Source of the DNA: Phalacrocorax aristotelis
Taxonomy: Eukaryota; Chordata; Aves; Suliformes; Phalacrocoracidae
Assembly (NCBI RefSeq): GCF_949628215.1
Contig: NC_134283.1
Coordinates: forward strand, 30,854,975-30,918,974
DNA: 64,000 nt
Reading direction: 5' to 3'
In this document: positions 24,901 through 35,590 of the stretch, piece after piece
How positions within the stretch are numbered: position 1 is the stretch's first letter
How the letters are laid out: every line of letters begins with the position of its first letter
Program-made: the position numbers and the translations under genes
The notes under the pieces: model-generated
Told to the model about the DNA's origin: nothing
Databases searched by the model: none
The model's input: only the letters and a program-made list of their open reading frames with translations

Positions 24901-27785
24901 ATAAGGGGAAATGGACTCAAGTTGTGTCAAGGGAGGTTTAGACTGGGTATAAGGAAAAATTTCTTCACCAAAAGGGTTCTCAAGCATTGGAACAGGCTGC
25001 CCAGGGAAGCGGTTGAGTCACCATCCCTGGAGGTATTTAGAAGACATGTAGACGTGGCACTTAGGGCCATGGTTTAGTGGTGGACTTGGCAGTGCTAGGT
25101 TAATGGTTGGACCTGATGATCTTAAATTTGTCTTTTCCAACCTAAATGATTCTATGATACTAGAAAAACTGAATGAACTTATAAATGGATCTGTTTAGGC
25201 TACTATCTAAAGGAAGGTGCATTCTGGGAAGGATGGCTGTTGGCAACTGTTTTTCTACTCTCAATGCAGAAGCACAGTTCTGGCAGGTATCTAAACTTCT
25301 CCTTTGCAAGATGCTGTTCCCGCATACCTGCCATTTGGGTTCAGTCCCTGAGGCGTTCAAAACAAAAGCAAAGAAACTTGCTCATTTTATGGAGGACACT
25401 GTGTTTTAATCTGGGGAGGGGAAATAGTAGAATGGCATTAGTATAGGCTTCAAGTAAATCTAGAAACTGCCTGAAAGTTTGAGATAAAGTTACATAAATC
25501 AAAATGCTAGTCTTTAAATGGAAGTAACATTCTGGGGACATGAGCTAACAAAGCCAGATGTACAGGCAGTCTGCAGTAAGGCTGAAGCCTGCATCCATAT
25601 GCCTTCTCCAATGGACCAAGAATATGAATAGAGGCTGTGCAGATAAATACAGGGAAAATCTAGCTTTCTGGATACACAACCAAAAAAATTTAAGATGCAG
25701 TGGACAGGGGGCATAACCTGAACAAAAAGATGGGCAGAAAAAGCACACAAAAAGCTAATTAAAGTACCAAAAGTACTAAGAGCCTAACTTATTCAGAAAT
25801 GTTTCCAGAGACAGCATAAACACAACAGGGATTAGTGGACTTAAAAGTTGCTCAGAAAAAATGGCGCGAGGAGCCACATCCAAATGCTGATCACCTCAGA
25901 GGCTAAACTGAACCCTGTTAACCTATCTTATTCATAGAGTCAGCATGAACTCATCTCTGATCACATTTGTTAAAAGTTTTATGTTGTTTGGAAAAGAAAG
26001 CCCACCCCTTTAAGAGGCTTTAGCCTGAGCTAGTTGAAACTGTCAGGAAGTGTCAAGGCCCATGGTGTCTCATGCCAATCCATTAAAACCTGGATGCTGA
26101 GTGCCAGCTTGGTCAGGCCCCTTGGCCCTGAACTCACCCAGACCCACCTGCCACTCTCATCCTGAAGAAATTTATGAGCTTGAGAACAGGTGGCAAAGCT
26201 TTGAAGCAGCAGCGAGAAGTGGTGCTGGGACAAGAGAAAGGAGGGGCACTGGGAAGCAGAAGCATCGGAAGGACCAGGAATCAGAGCGCTGTGAAGGGCA
26301 GTGAGGTTTGCAGAGCAGGGAAAGCATGAACTTGGAGGCACAGAGACAGTAGGGTGTTAAAATATAAGGCAGAAGAATCAAAGAGAATCAAAGCAAAGCA
26401 TGATGGCAATAAACAAAAAGCAAAGACTGTAACGATGTTTAATCCAGCCACAACTATTTTGAGAAATATCATGATGTCGCCTAGCTACTTAATTTCAACT
26501 ATTTCTTTCTCTTCTCAAAGGCAAGAGGTGGGCCTCAGAAGTATGGTGTGACAGGCTGGCTGCAGATCCAAGGCCTCAAAAAATCAGATGAAGGTGTTTA
26601 CATCTGCCACACCAAAAATAAGTATGGTGCAACATACGCCTCTGCAAGATTGAAAGTCATTGATGGTATATTTTTTTTATTGGGATGTGTAGTATGTAAA
26701 AATGCATACAAGGAGGCTGCAAAGCGTGGGTTTGTCAGAAAGCAAATGAAGGATATGAGAAACTACCTAAATATGTCCATATTTTAACTTCTCTGTGTGC
26801 TTTTCTTTCACTTTATCCCCTAATGGATGATTTAGTCCTAGGTATTTAAAAGTCAGAAATGCTTATGAATTGTGAAAAAAAAAACTTACATGATAATATT
26901 TTAATATTTTGGTTCAAATTATACCAGCTTCCAGAAAAGAAAAAGATGTGGATTATAGCCACACAGCCAAGACACATATTATTCCACCAACCTTATCCTA
27001 CAAGTCCTTTGATGTTAGTAAAGCTCTGCACCCAGAACAACAGCTGCTGTACCAGAGTGACTCTTTGAATCATGGCAGTTCTGCTTAGCTGTTTGTTTTT
27101 CAAAAAGTTAGGAAGGAAACAGTTGTTGCTCCTTAATGGGAGTGTTTAGAAAGATCTAAGAAATAGCTTTACTATTGTTTTGCATTGGGCCCAGTCCTGC
27201 AGAATAACATCCTCCTTCCTTGGGGAAGAAAGGGGTTTCCTGGCAAATGCAGTATAAAGATGCATTGTCTTTTATTTGCCCCCTGGACTAGGGGAGTTTT
27301 CCACTGGTCTAGTTTGTCACTGACCTTGTTTCAGCAAATGGTTTTCAAAGCTTTATTGGCTCTGGTTGTATTTTCAGCTGCATAGGATCTGCAAAGGACT
27401 GAACTCGTAGTTTACTTGTATTGGAAATTAAATGTATTTTCAACATCTTAAAATGTGAATGGCATAGAAATTTGCTCATATATCATGAACTTTGACAGTA
27501 TGAGGTGATGTAATCTGATAAAAACCCTCTCCTTTTAATAGATGACTTAACAAGGATTCAGAAACACTGAACTTGCTCTACAGATCCAAAGCCATATTTT
27601 CCTCTTTGTTCCTATCTACAACTAATTTAACTTGAATTCAATTATGTCTTGCAGGCTCATCTCCTGCATTTGCATTTACTGCTGGCAGTAGAAGTGCAAG
27701 CTACAGCATTGAATACGGGGACTATTATGACCATTCTGATGATGAAGATGAGGAAGAATATGAATCCGGGGACTACGAAAATTGA
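18447..27785 (+). CDS. KAZALD1-like secreted IGFBP-Kazal-Ig protein, complete (four coding exons)
   Basis: Coding exons 18447-18903, 24479-24639, 26521-26665 and 27655-27785 join in frame (894 nt) to give 297 aa. Domain order: signal peptide (about 1-20, core [11 protein letters not shown]), IGFBP N-terminal domain (about 38-112, with CGCCPEC), Kazal domain (about 112-150, with [12 protein letters not shown]), I-set Ig domain (about 153-254, with the LEWKKK tryptophan and SDEGVYIC second cysteine), and a tail very rich in D, E and Y (about 270-297). Sequons NIS (141) and NFT near the start of the Ig domain suggest N-glycosylation. Order and length match KAZALD1 (about 300 aa), a secreted matrix protein of the IGFBP-related group. 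It lies between GABRP and RANBP17, so it is probably a paralogue rather than KAZALD1 itself. I give no symbol. Kazal inhibitory activity is not implied. Confidence 0.9.
19329..19390. repeat. TA/CA/TG simple-sequence repeat
   Basis: This is a run of alternating purine-pyrimidine dinucleotides (catatatacacacacatata, then tgtatgtatg and gtgtgcatatatg). It is a microsatellite-like tract within intron 1 of the KAZALD1-like gene. Confidence 0.8.
23171..23291 (+). other. Unexplained coding-like patch, possible exon or pseudogene fragment
   Basis: The patch follows a good acceptor (atattttctgcacag) and precedes a gtaaaa donor. The + frame is open and has protein-like composition ([19 protein letters not shown], then PTISNPEPQ). 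The enclosing + frame runs from 23093 to a stop at 23315-23317, and a 151-codon minus frame overlaps it. Its phase (0 in, 1 out) does not fit as a cassette exon of the KAZALD1-like gene. I do not recognise the sequence. It could be a foreign exon, a decayed processed copy or chance. Confidence 0.2.
24479..24639 (+). CDS. KAZALD1-like exon 2: first half of Ig domain
   Basis: This exon is 161 nt. Its acceptor is ttctttgcag before 24479 and its donor is gtaaaa at 24640. It joins phase 1 to phase 0. It encodes [19 protein letters not shown], then the first Ig cysteine (FGCEVSAYP) and the core tryptophan (LEWKKKG). Confidence 0.92.
24640..26520 (+). other. KAZALD1-like intron 2
   Basis: This intron contains the short CR1 fragment at 24893-25158. 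The rest shows no recognisable gene. Intron 3 (26666-27654) is plain. Confidence 0.75.
24893..25158 (+). mobile_element. CR1 LINE 3'-end fragment
   Basis: This fragment of about 266 bp contains the standard CR1 3' sequence aaatttcttcaccaaaaggg, then ggaacaggctgcccaggga, and ends in gattctatgat. It covers only the last coding codons and 3' UTR of CR1. It is in the same orientation as the host gene. Confidence 0.92.
26521..26665 (+). CDS. KAZALD1-like exon 3: second half of Ig domain
   Basis: This exon is 145 nt. Its acceptor is cttctcaaag before 26521 and its donor is gtatat at 26666. It encodes [18 protein letters not shown], the DxGxYxC strand-F motif of I-set domains, then [16 protein letters not shown]. 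It leaves one base for the next exon. Confidence 0.92.
27655..27785 (+). CDS. KAZALD1-like exon 4: acidic tyrosine-rich tail and stop
   Basis: This exon has 131 coding nt. The acceptor is tatgtcttgcag before 27655 and the stop is TGA at 27783-27785. It encodes [12 protein letters not shown] and then a tail with repeated D/E and Y ([20 protein letters not shown]). Tyrosines flanked by acidic residues are plausible tyrosine-sulfation sites. That is inference from composition. Confidence 0.9.
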
Positions 27786-27998
27786 AACAATTCTGAATAA
27801 TAATTAGTATATGTCTGTTGTCCAATACCTTTCACATTCTGTTACATTTGCTAGCAGTCTCTGTGATATAAATGGCTCCTCTGATAACAGACATTTTCAT
27901 TTGTGTATCCATCTTCCTGAAATTCAACTTCGGCTGAAGCGTATCGTGCTACTTACCAGAAATAAGAACAGTGGTAAATCCAGGCATTTAGACTGTCA

Positions 27999-28004
27999 AA
28001 TAAA
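27999..28004 (+). terminator. Candidate poly(A) signal of KAZALD1-like gene
   Basis: This is the first AATAAA after the stop codon, about 214 nt downstream. It would give a short 3' UTR. Longer alternative ends further down are possible. Confidence 0.4.
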
Positions 28005-31000
28005 ATTCTTAAACATGCACCCGTCTACTAAGTATACTGAAGGGATCAAATTTTGTATTAATTTTTAAAATGTAAATAATGTTATAATTTCTTTCAAATA
28101 TTCTAGTTTGTCTAGCAAAAATGTCCATAGTTAAACAAAAATTTTACCTTGTACCAATTTGCTTTTTTCTATAATGTACTAAGAAATTTCAAGAGATTGT
28201 TCACATGGCAACAACCCTAATTATGAAGGTTGCAAAACAGTTTTTAATCTCCTTAGGTCACATTTTCTCATAAGTTTCAGCAAGATTTTTATCCTTATTT
28301 GAAATTTTCCATGGTTAGTCTCATCAAGGGCAAATTATCTGTCTTTTGGGGGGTTATTTTGTGTACTTTTTATACATAATATGAAGCGATTATCATCTAT
28401 AGCAAGTAAGTGCTGTTTTAATAGCAATACTAAAAAATACCCAGAAAAGATTTTTTGTGCATTCAGATGAGCACACCTTTTGCCTCTTCTTGTGGCAGTT
28501 CTTGCACTACTCCTAACAGTGTCGTCTTCTTCCCGCCAGCCTAGGCAACACTTCAAGATTTAGGATCTTTTTTTTTACTCTGAACAGCATTATGTTTGGC
28601 AAGCATTTCTGCAGTCTAAAGAAGGTGGCTGTTCTGTAGCTCAGTGCATGCCCTTTAAACACATGGCAGTCTGCACACCAGACCAGGTGTTTGTCCTTTG
28701 TCTTAGACTGTCGAAGACTTGCTCCTATATTTGACCCATCTATACTACGTCCAAATAAAGTGCATTCAGCATTGCCACACTTCTGGAAATAGCAGACAGA
28801 AAAGCAGGCATTGTTTTCTTTCTGAAAACCTCCAGAACACATGCACATTTTTCAGATTGTCTCAACCACCTCTTGATCAGCATGAACCAGACAGCAAATG
28901 AAATGCAATTCAGAAATGCAAGACTTCAAAGTGTGGAGTGATCACCCTGAAAAATTTCTCAAATTGCTTTTGTTAACTAATTACATGAAGGCCGGCTCTG
29001 AATTAACGGGTGATGGAAGATACTAAACTAACAAAACCACTTTTGGGAGGCAGTTACACCTACTAGTTCCCACTGGCTAAGGACGGATGAATAGCAGTAA
29101 ATTACTGAACAACATTAATGACTAAGGAAACAAAAGTTCAGTCTTCTTTATGCAATGCACAAAACCATGGAGTGATCACTGCACACACTGAAGTAACTCG
29201 AAGTTAAGTTTATGGTAAAGAAGCTTTAAGGTCAATCTCACTGTATGCATACACATACTGTGTAGATTTTTTAATGTATATACAGCGCGTCACAAGTTCC
29301 TCCTTTAATGTGCTGTTCTGTGCTTTTTTGCCATTAGGCAGATTTTTCCTTTCAATTTGAATTACATTAAAAGATTGCCTACAGACTGTGTTTGCCCTTA
29401 GGTATTATTGATTTTGGGCCAGGTAGCAAACAAGCAAAGAATAATTTATTTTGTTTCAGACTTCCTGGAGTATTGTCAACATATAAGTAGAAAGCATGCC
29501 ATTGTGTCATTGAAAAGATTAATTAGTTTTAATTAGGAGTATGAAATGGCTTCATATTTAACTACCAATTTTGTTGTTATGGGCTCTTCCTGGTCTTCTT
29601 AGTGATACGTCTAATAACTTTTTTTGCTTATCGACTATATATTAACTTGAACATAAAATTACCTGGTACAAATCAGTGTATTTTTTTAAGCAGGTATTTT
29701 TTATGGAATTATTTAATCTGCAGACATATATTCAAGATCAATTGTGCTCTGCATTGAAAATGCATGAACTAGATTACTAACCAAACACTAAATTGTGGCA
29801 ATTTAGTGGCACAGAGTAGTACGTGGCACAGAAAATAATCTTGAAATCATTAGCCATAGAAATTAATCAGAATTCTTCAGGGCCTTTTGCTGTTGTTAAT
29901 GTAAAATGAATAACAGAAAGAAAAGAATGTTTGAATAAGGAAATGTGTTCCAGAACTGTATCAAATACCAGTCTGTGAGTGTTTGGCCTGATGGACTACG
30001 TCTATTTAAAAAAAAAAACAACCTAACTTTCCCAGAGCAAAGGGTTCTAAATTAAATATACTGCATTAGTGTCTGTATTTTTTACATAATGATTTGTTGT
30101 AAATTACCAGCCATTACTTTAAGAAAACTGCATTTTAGGAAAAATCCTGATGTGCTGCAAAAAAAAGAAGGAACACTGATACCCTGAATATTTGCCAGTT
30201 CTATTTTTGGGGGAACAGAAATGGCTGGTTTTGTTTATATGCTTTAATCAAGTTGCTTAAAATTAAATAAAAAAAGCATGGAGCAGATTCATCCCTCTCT
30301 AAGCAGCGTGGCAAATGAATGGATCTAATTGTGAACGCATTGCCTGTAGCAACAGATCTATTCACATAATCCAAGATCAGGAAGTTGGTTTTATTCCACC
30401 TAGCAGAAAATGAGACAGACTTGAGCTGGAATTGTATATTAATACTGCAGGTAGACCTCAGTACTGTATTGAGTGAGACAGACCTAAAACCCCTGTGTAA
30501 TTCAGCTGAAGTAAGCCTGAATTTCATGGCACAACTTCCCTCCTGTCAATGCCTGTCACACAAGTATCTTCACTGTGTCATTTCCCCCTCCCATGTAAAT
30601 ATAAAGGAACTGTATAAAAGTTCCTAAATAAATTACAGTCCTTAATGCAGATTTGTCCTTTGGGCTAGGACTCTGATATAGTCTGGGGTAGTTTTATAAT
30701 CTAACATTCTTACTTGCTGTATTAAATCTCAGAAGTTTTGTCAGGTATTAGTCTAGGAATCCATTAATTCTTTAGCTAGACCAATTTTTTTCCCCTTAAA
30801 GTAATCAGACTATAGCTGACAGAAATCAGATAGAAAATTCAACTGGCTGCTGTCTCAGAGATAAAAATGATTCAACTGATGATTAAATAAGGTACAAATA
30901 GTGACATGGCTGCACCATGCAGCTGAGCACACAGCTGAGCAAGTGTTCCCTGCCTACCTCATTGTACAAGCTTTGTGCTCTCAACTTCTGCCCATGCTCA

Positions 31001-31891
31001 TCTGTCGACACGGAAAGGAGGCCCAGGCCAGAGGGGAGCATGTGTTTCTGGCTAAGAAGAAACACACTTGCTCCAGACAAGGTGGAAAGGGCTTATTGCT
31101 GTAGAAGCCACAAGCTCTCGCTCACACTTAGCTACATATGCTGTCCATAGCTCATGCTCAGCTCCTGAACTATTTATTAACCTCATTTCTGCGTGTCATT
31201 GCATAGCTTAGCGGCACAGCCTGGGCAATGGCCAGTCACCTAGAGCAGGATTCAGTCAATTGCTAGAGCTGATACTCTGCTCACAGGGTCAAGATCTTTG
31301 AAGGATATGCAAGAGCTTCCTCTATCTTTTTGACTTGTAGCAGCAAGCTGCTTCTGGCTCTTCAGACAGTTTGTAATTGTATTGCATCAGAAAGTCTCAC
31401 AAACTTTGCACGTTATAATTTATGGCTGACTTTTCTCACCCCCGAGTCACCATTTCATTCCCTATTCCTCAGTCCTGCAAATTCCTCTGTTTTGATCTGT
31501 CCCTCTGCTCTCCTTTTAAATCTTTTCTGTTCCCTTTCTTCTGTGTGTATCACCAGCCCTTCTATTCTGCTTCTGGTATGTTTTGTGACTTCTGTTTTCT
31601 TTTAGACTATGGCTATAGATAAATAATTCTATCTCTTCACAGGGTAAAGGATGAAAAATTGGGTTAAGGCATATTCCAGGACTGCAGCAGTCATTAGGAG
31701 ACTTGGTAATCCGAGCCAGCTTTTCAAGAATGATCCATTAGACTTTCTGAAGTGCCAGCCACCAGAGTCAGCTCTGAGGGCAAGCAAACAAAAAGCTCCA
31801 TTTGAAGCTATTTCTCATTTTGATTTTGCTTCATTCTCCAACAATTAACGAAGGTATTTTGGACAAAAGCATATGGTTCAGTGATGGTATC
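28005..31891. other. Intergenic sequence between KAZALD1-like gene and solo LTR
   Basis: No gene is supported. The longest frames (minus, 28513-28848 and 30201-30527) give no recognisable domain. The 29.2-30.0 kb part is AT-rich with several ATTAAT/TAATTA cores and could include regulatory sequence, but nothing firm can be said. Confidence 0.55.
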
Positions 31892-32380
31892 TGTCGTGGT
31901 TTAGCCGGCAGCTCAGCCTCACACAGTCGCTCGCTCACTCCCCCACCGGTAGATGGGGGAGAGAATCAGAAGGGTAACGCTCGTGGGTTGGGATAAGAAC
32001 AATTTAATAATTAAAATGAAAAGAAACAACAATAGAAATGCAGTGTAAAGGAGAACAACGAGAGGCGCAAAGCCCCGGGGAGGGGGGGGAAGGAGGAACG
32101 AACCGCCGAAACGAACCGCACGCGCCGCAGCCGCTCGCCGCCCGCCGAACCGGCGCCGCGCCGCCCCCGCGCTGCCACTGCCCCCCCTCAATATACTGGT
32201 CATGGTGTCACATGGTATGGAATGAACCTGCCATTGGCCAGTCGGGGTCAGCCGCCCCCACCATGGCCCTGCCCCTCCCAGCCCCCCCTGCCACGCCACG
32301 CGGCAGAGCGCGGGAAGCTGGAAAGGTAGCCGGCCCCCACAGTGAGGAGAATTAACCCCTTCTCAGCCAAAACCAGCACA
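31892..32380 (-). mobile_element. Solo LTR of an avian endogenous retrovirus, CpG-rich
   Basis: On + it begins tgtcgtggtttagccggc and ends cagccaaaaccagcaca. Both ends have TG...CA termini and it is flanked by identical 5-bp duplications gtatc (31887-31891 and 32381-32385). The element reads 5' to 3' on the minus strand, judged from the second copy, which has its TATA box on that strand. Length is 489 bp. No internal gag, pol or env sequence adjoins it, so it is a solo LTR left by recombination. The 32066-32180 core is very GC- and CpG-rich. The 5-bp duplication fits ERVL-type elements better than ERVK (6 bp). The family name is not asserted. Confidence 0.9.
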
Positions 32381-34340
32381 GTATCATCATTCAGCTGTGA
32401 TAGTTCATGTACAAAATACTCTTCCTTGTCGTTACTGTTTCTCAAACCAGCTGCTAGAAGGTGAATCCAGCTAGGAATACACCCAATTAATTTTTTTCAT
32501 TACAGGTCTATGGCAGCTTCCATTTACAGAGGAATTCTACCACTTTGGGCCTCTGCTTTGGGGCTACCAGGCTCCACATGGGAATTTTTGCAACAGGGGT
32601 GATTGAGCAGCAAGGAAACATTAATAATTTTACACAAATTGCTCAGGCCCTGTATCATCTGTTAACCAGAATAAAATGACATGGACTTTTGATCACCATG
32701 GTGTTCAGAGCAGGGGAGGTCAAGGCAAAAATTCTTCTTACTGTGTTAAAACATCAAACAGCAGCGTGCCCAACAAAAATTGCAAGCATTTTGGGTGTAA
32801 TATTCATAAATGCTGGCAGCGAGCTATGGCAGCAGTCCTTGCTGCCTCCCCTCCATTACACTTTTATCGATTGTTACTTAATCCTCCTTCCTCCCCATGC
32901 CACTGACTCCTGAAGTGTCTTGTGAAGCCCAAACCAATACACATTGCTGAGTTTTACCTGCGTCTCTGGCTCCATGCTGTGCAGCACCACTGCACACTGC
33001 TCACCTTTAGCAGGACAAGGAATACAGAGATGCTTCTCTTGCTTTGGCCTTTCTTAGGTTTCTTAATTAGCGACAAAAGCTTGTTGCTCTCTGATTGCAT
33101 ACGATGCAAAGTTGTACATGCACACAGCCTGTGACAAGTTCTGTAACCTACAGCATACAACCCCAATTTCTGCCCAAGACAGCTCATGTACCTACAGAGT
33201 CACCTGTTAGGAAAATGACCACTCTTGATCTGGTGACAGGGAATGACCATCCTTGGGTGTGAGTTCCAGCAGAGGACTGCCAGTATTGCTTATTTCTGTT
33301 CTGAAGTTGTTCAGTTTATAGTACTTAGAATCAGTTACACCTTCTCCTCTAAAGAAGCTGGCTGCATTGAAACAGGTTTTTCCCATGCAGATACTTGTAG
33401 ACATTGTTCAAGTCACTTTGTGCCCTTATCTTAGATAATCTCCGTATTGACCTTCTGTCTCTAATTCACATGGTGTGTTTTCCTCACTAACCCTGAATTA
33501 TTCCTTTAATTCTAATTCCTAATTCTTAATTCCTAGAAAGAATGTCCTGGAACAGACTGTGTCTTTTCAGTACTTGAACTTACAACATAAAGTATCTGTG
33601 TTAATTTCAGTGTTCGCAATCGCAAACTCTGCCTGTTACCTGCAGTTGTTAGCAAAAATGGGATTCATCTCATCCAGCTGGAAACTGAGACAACTCTATC
33701 CTCTAGATTTAATTTCTTCAAACCTTTATAGGCACCCGTGGAGGGGGGATTCCCCCCTTTCTGGGATAACTGAGCAATCCATCCATTTGGAGACAGCTAC
33801 AACCACCTGAGTGCCATCTCTTTGGTCTTCTGGACTGAAGGGGCATTCTTGGGCTTTTCCGCTCTCAGCAACCTTCTAGCACTTTACAAAGCCGAATGAA
33901 ACCCCTGGCTGCTGCCCTGGTCCAAAAACTGCCTCAGCACCACAGGCTTCGGTTTGGATCTTTCAAGAAACACAGATAGAGCAGCATCAAGGCTTGGCCC
34001 CTATTCATTTACTATTGATTTATAAAGGTTTATATTTAATTTATTTTTATATTTATAAAGAAACTGATGCTACATTGAACTACATCCATGCAACTTATGA
34101 ATTGCTAGCTGTAAAATGGGAACATTCCTGTAAGCTCTCATGGACTCTGTGGTCTGAAGCTCCCACATTCACTGAGGAAAGCTTTCCTTTCACTGGTGCT
34201 GTCACAATCTGAGAGTAAATTCTTTGGAAACTGCCTTAATCTGCATTGTGCAAAGCCAAATATAGATTTACAGCAGCACCAAAATGCGGTAACTACTGAA
34301 AACCATGGCCTTTTCAGTCAGGCAAGATTCCCCTACTTGG
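32381..34340. other. Intergenic sequence upstream of RANBP17 promoter
   Basis: I see no gene, RNA or interspersed repeat here. The region leads into the CpG island. Distal promoter elements may be present but none is identifiable by eye. Confidence 0.5.
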
Positions 34341-35590
34341 CTGCTGGCACCGGGAGAGGAAGGCAAGCCCGCGCACAGCCACTCGCCACAAGACCGCCGC
34401 CCGTGCGGTGCCTGCACTGACAAAATGGCGCCCTTTGGCCCTGGCCTCGGCGGGCCCGTGCCACTCACCAGTCGCGCGACAGGGCCCAGCGCCCGACAGC
34501 GGCCCCGCCCCTCCCGCCGCGGCCCCACCCCGCCCCAACGGCCGCCCCCGGCACCGCCCCGCCCCGCCCCTGGCCCCGGCCAGCCCCGGCCCCGGCACGG
34601 CGCGGCTCGGCACTGCCCCCTAGCCCTGGCCGGGCCCGCGGCCCCTCCCCGCTGCCCGCGCCCGGCGCCGCTCGGGAAGATGGCGCTGCCCGTCCAGGTC
34701 AGTGCAGCCGGCGCGGCATGGGAGGCGGAGTGGTGGGGGCGGTTGGGACCTGTCCTGGCCTTTGGGGTGCGACCGGCCGTGCGGGGACGGGGCCGCCATG
34801 GGGCTGTCGTGGGGGGCGGCGGGCCGGGAGCTCGGGAGAGCACAGGGAGGGAGGGAGGTCTGTCCTGAGTTGCGCGGGTGAGGGGCCAGGGAGCCCTCGG
34901 GGCGGCGTGGGCGAGCGGGGCGGCGTGGGGCCGCGCTGGCCGCGGAGTGCGGAGGTTCGCCCTGGCAAGGGAGCGAAAGGTGCCCGGGGGCTGTCCGGGG
35001 AGCGGCGGGCGGTGCTGAGGCGAGCGGGAGCTGGCGGGCTCCGCCGGAGTGCTGAACCAAGGTCGCGGTCTCGGGTGGGCTGTGGTCAGGCGGGAGCGGC
35101 GGGCTGGGTTTGGTGTCGGAGAACGGGGCCGGACACGGGTGGTGCTGGCCTGGCTGTGGGAGTTGGAGCGGTGCTGTCACACTGTGTGGCGCGTGGTGCT
35201 GGTACCCGCGGGGCTGGAGGGGGTATGGGGCGGCTGCTCTGCCGTGGGTGGGGGGCTTTTCACGTTCCCCATCGCATTAGCAGCGTGTGTTCGCTCGGGA
35301 CGCTCAGTTTATGGCTGCTCCCCGCCTGCGTGGGCTAGCCGCACCTGCTCTCCTTTTGCCACTTGTTCCTGCAGGCGTCGGTGAGTTCCCTACGCCACCG
35401 CTTCCCCGAAAACCCGCTGCAGCCCCTCCCCGGGGCTTGTCCGAGAGGAGCCTCGGCCACTGAAACTGTGTCTGAAACAGCGGAGGAAGGGGGCGCGGGA
35501 AAAGGGCCCCCGAAGGCACTTGCTGAGGTGTTAAGCATTCATCCGGAGTCCCTTGGGGCATCCCTGGGTCGGCGGTAGCAGTCTTTGACA
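34340..35590. promoter_or_regulatory. RANBP17: CpG island promoter of RANBP17
   Basis: There is an abrupt change to GC-rich, CpG-dense sequence that spans the first coding exon, with many GGGGCGG/CCGCCCC (SP1-type) boxes between about 34500 and 34670. There is no TATA box near the start codon. This is the typical layout of a housekeeping vertebrate promoter. Long open frames on both strands here (up to about 200 codons) are products of high GC content, not genes. Confidence 0.85.
34680..34697 (+). CDS. RANBP17: RANBP17 coding exon 1 (six codons)
   Basis: ATG at 34680 has A at -3 and G at +4, a strong Kozak context. It encodes MALPVQ and is followed by donor gtcagt at 34698. It lies inside the CpG island. 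The next exon begins SLAELEVLC, exactly as the family N-terminus continues, which supports this tiny coding exon. Confidence 0.9.

Noticed and set aside
28335-28848. Minus-strand frames of 73 and 111 codons after the KAZALD1-like gene
   Set aside because: There is no recognisable domain and no splice support. The area is more likely 3' flank or UTR of the + strand gene.
30201-30527. 108-codon minus-strand frame
   Set aside because: No family resemblance and no promoter or splice context. The length is within chance for such a region.
31919-32355. Frames of 105-126 codons at 31.9-32.4 kb
   Set aside because: They fall within the GC-rich solo LTR, which carries no coding region.
34268-35338. 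Long open frames on both strands (up to about 206 codons) near the RANBP17 start
   Set aside because: They lie in the CpG island, are rich in P, R, G and A, overlap each other in several frames and match no family. They are expected from high GC content.
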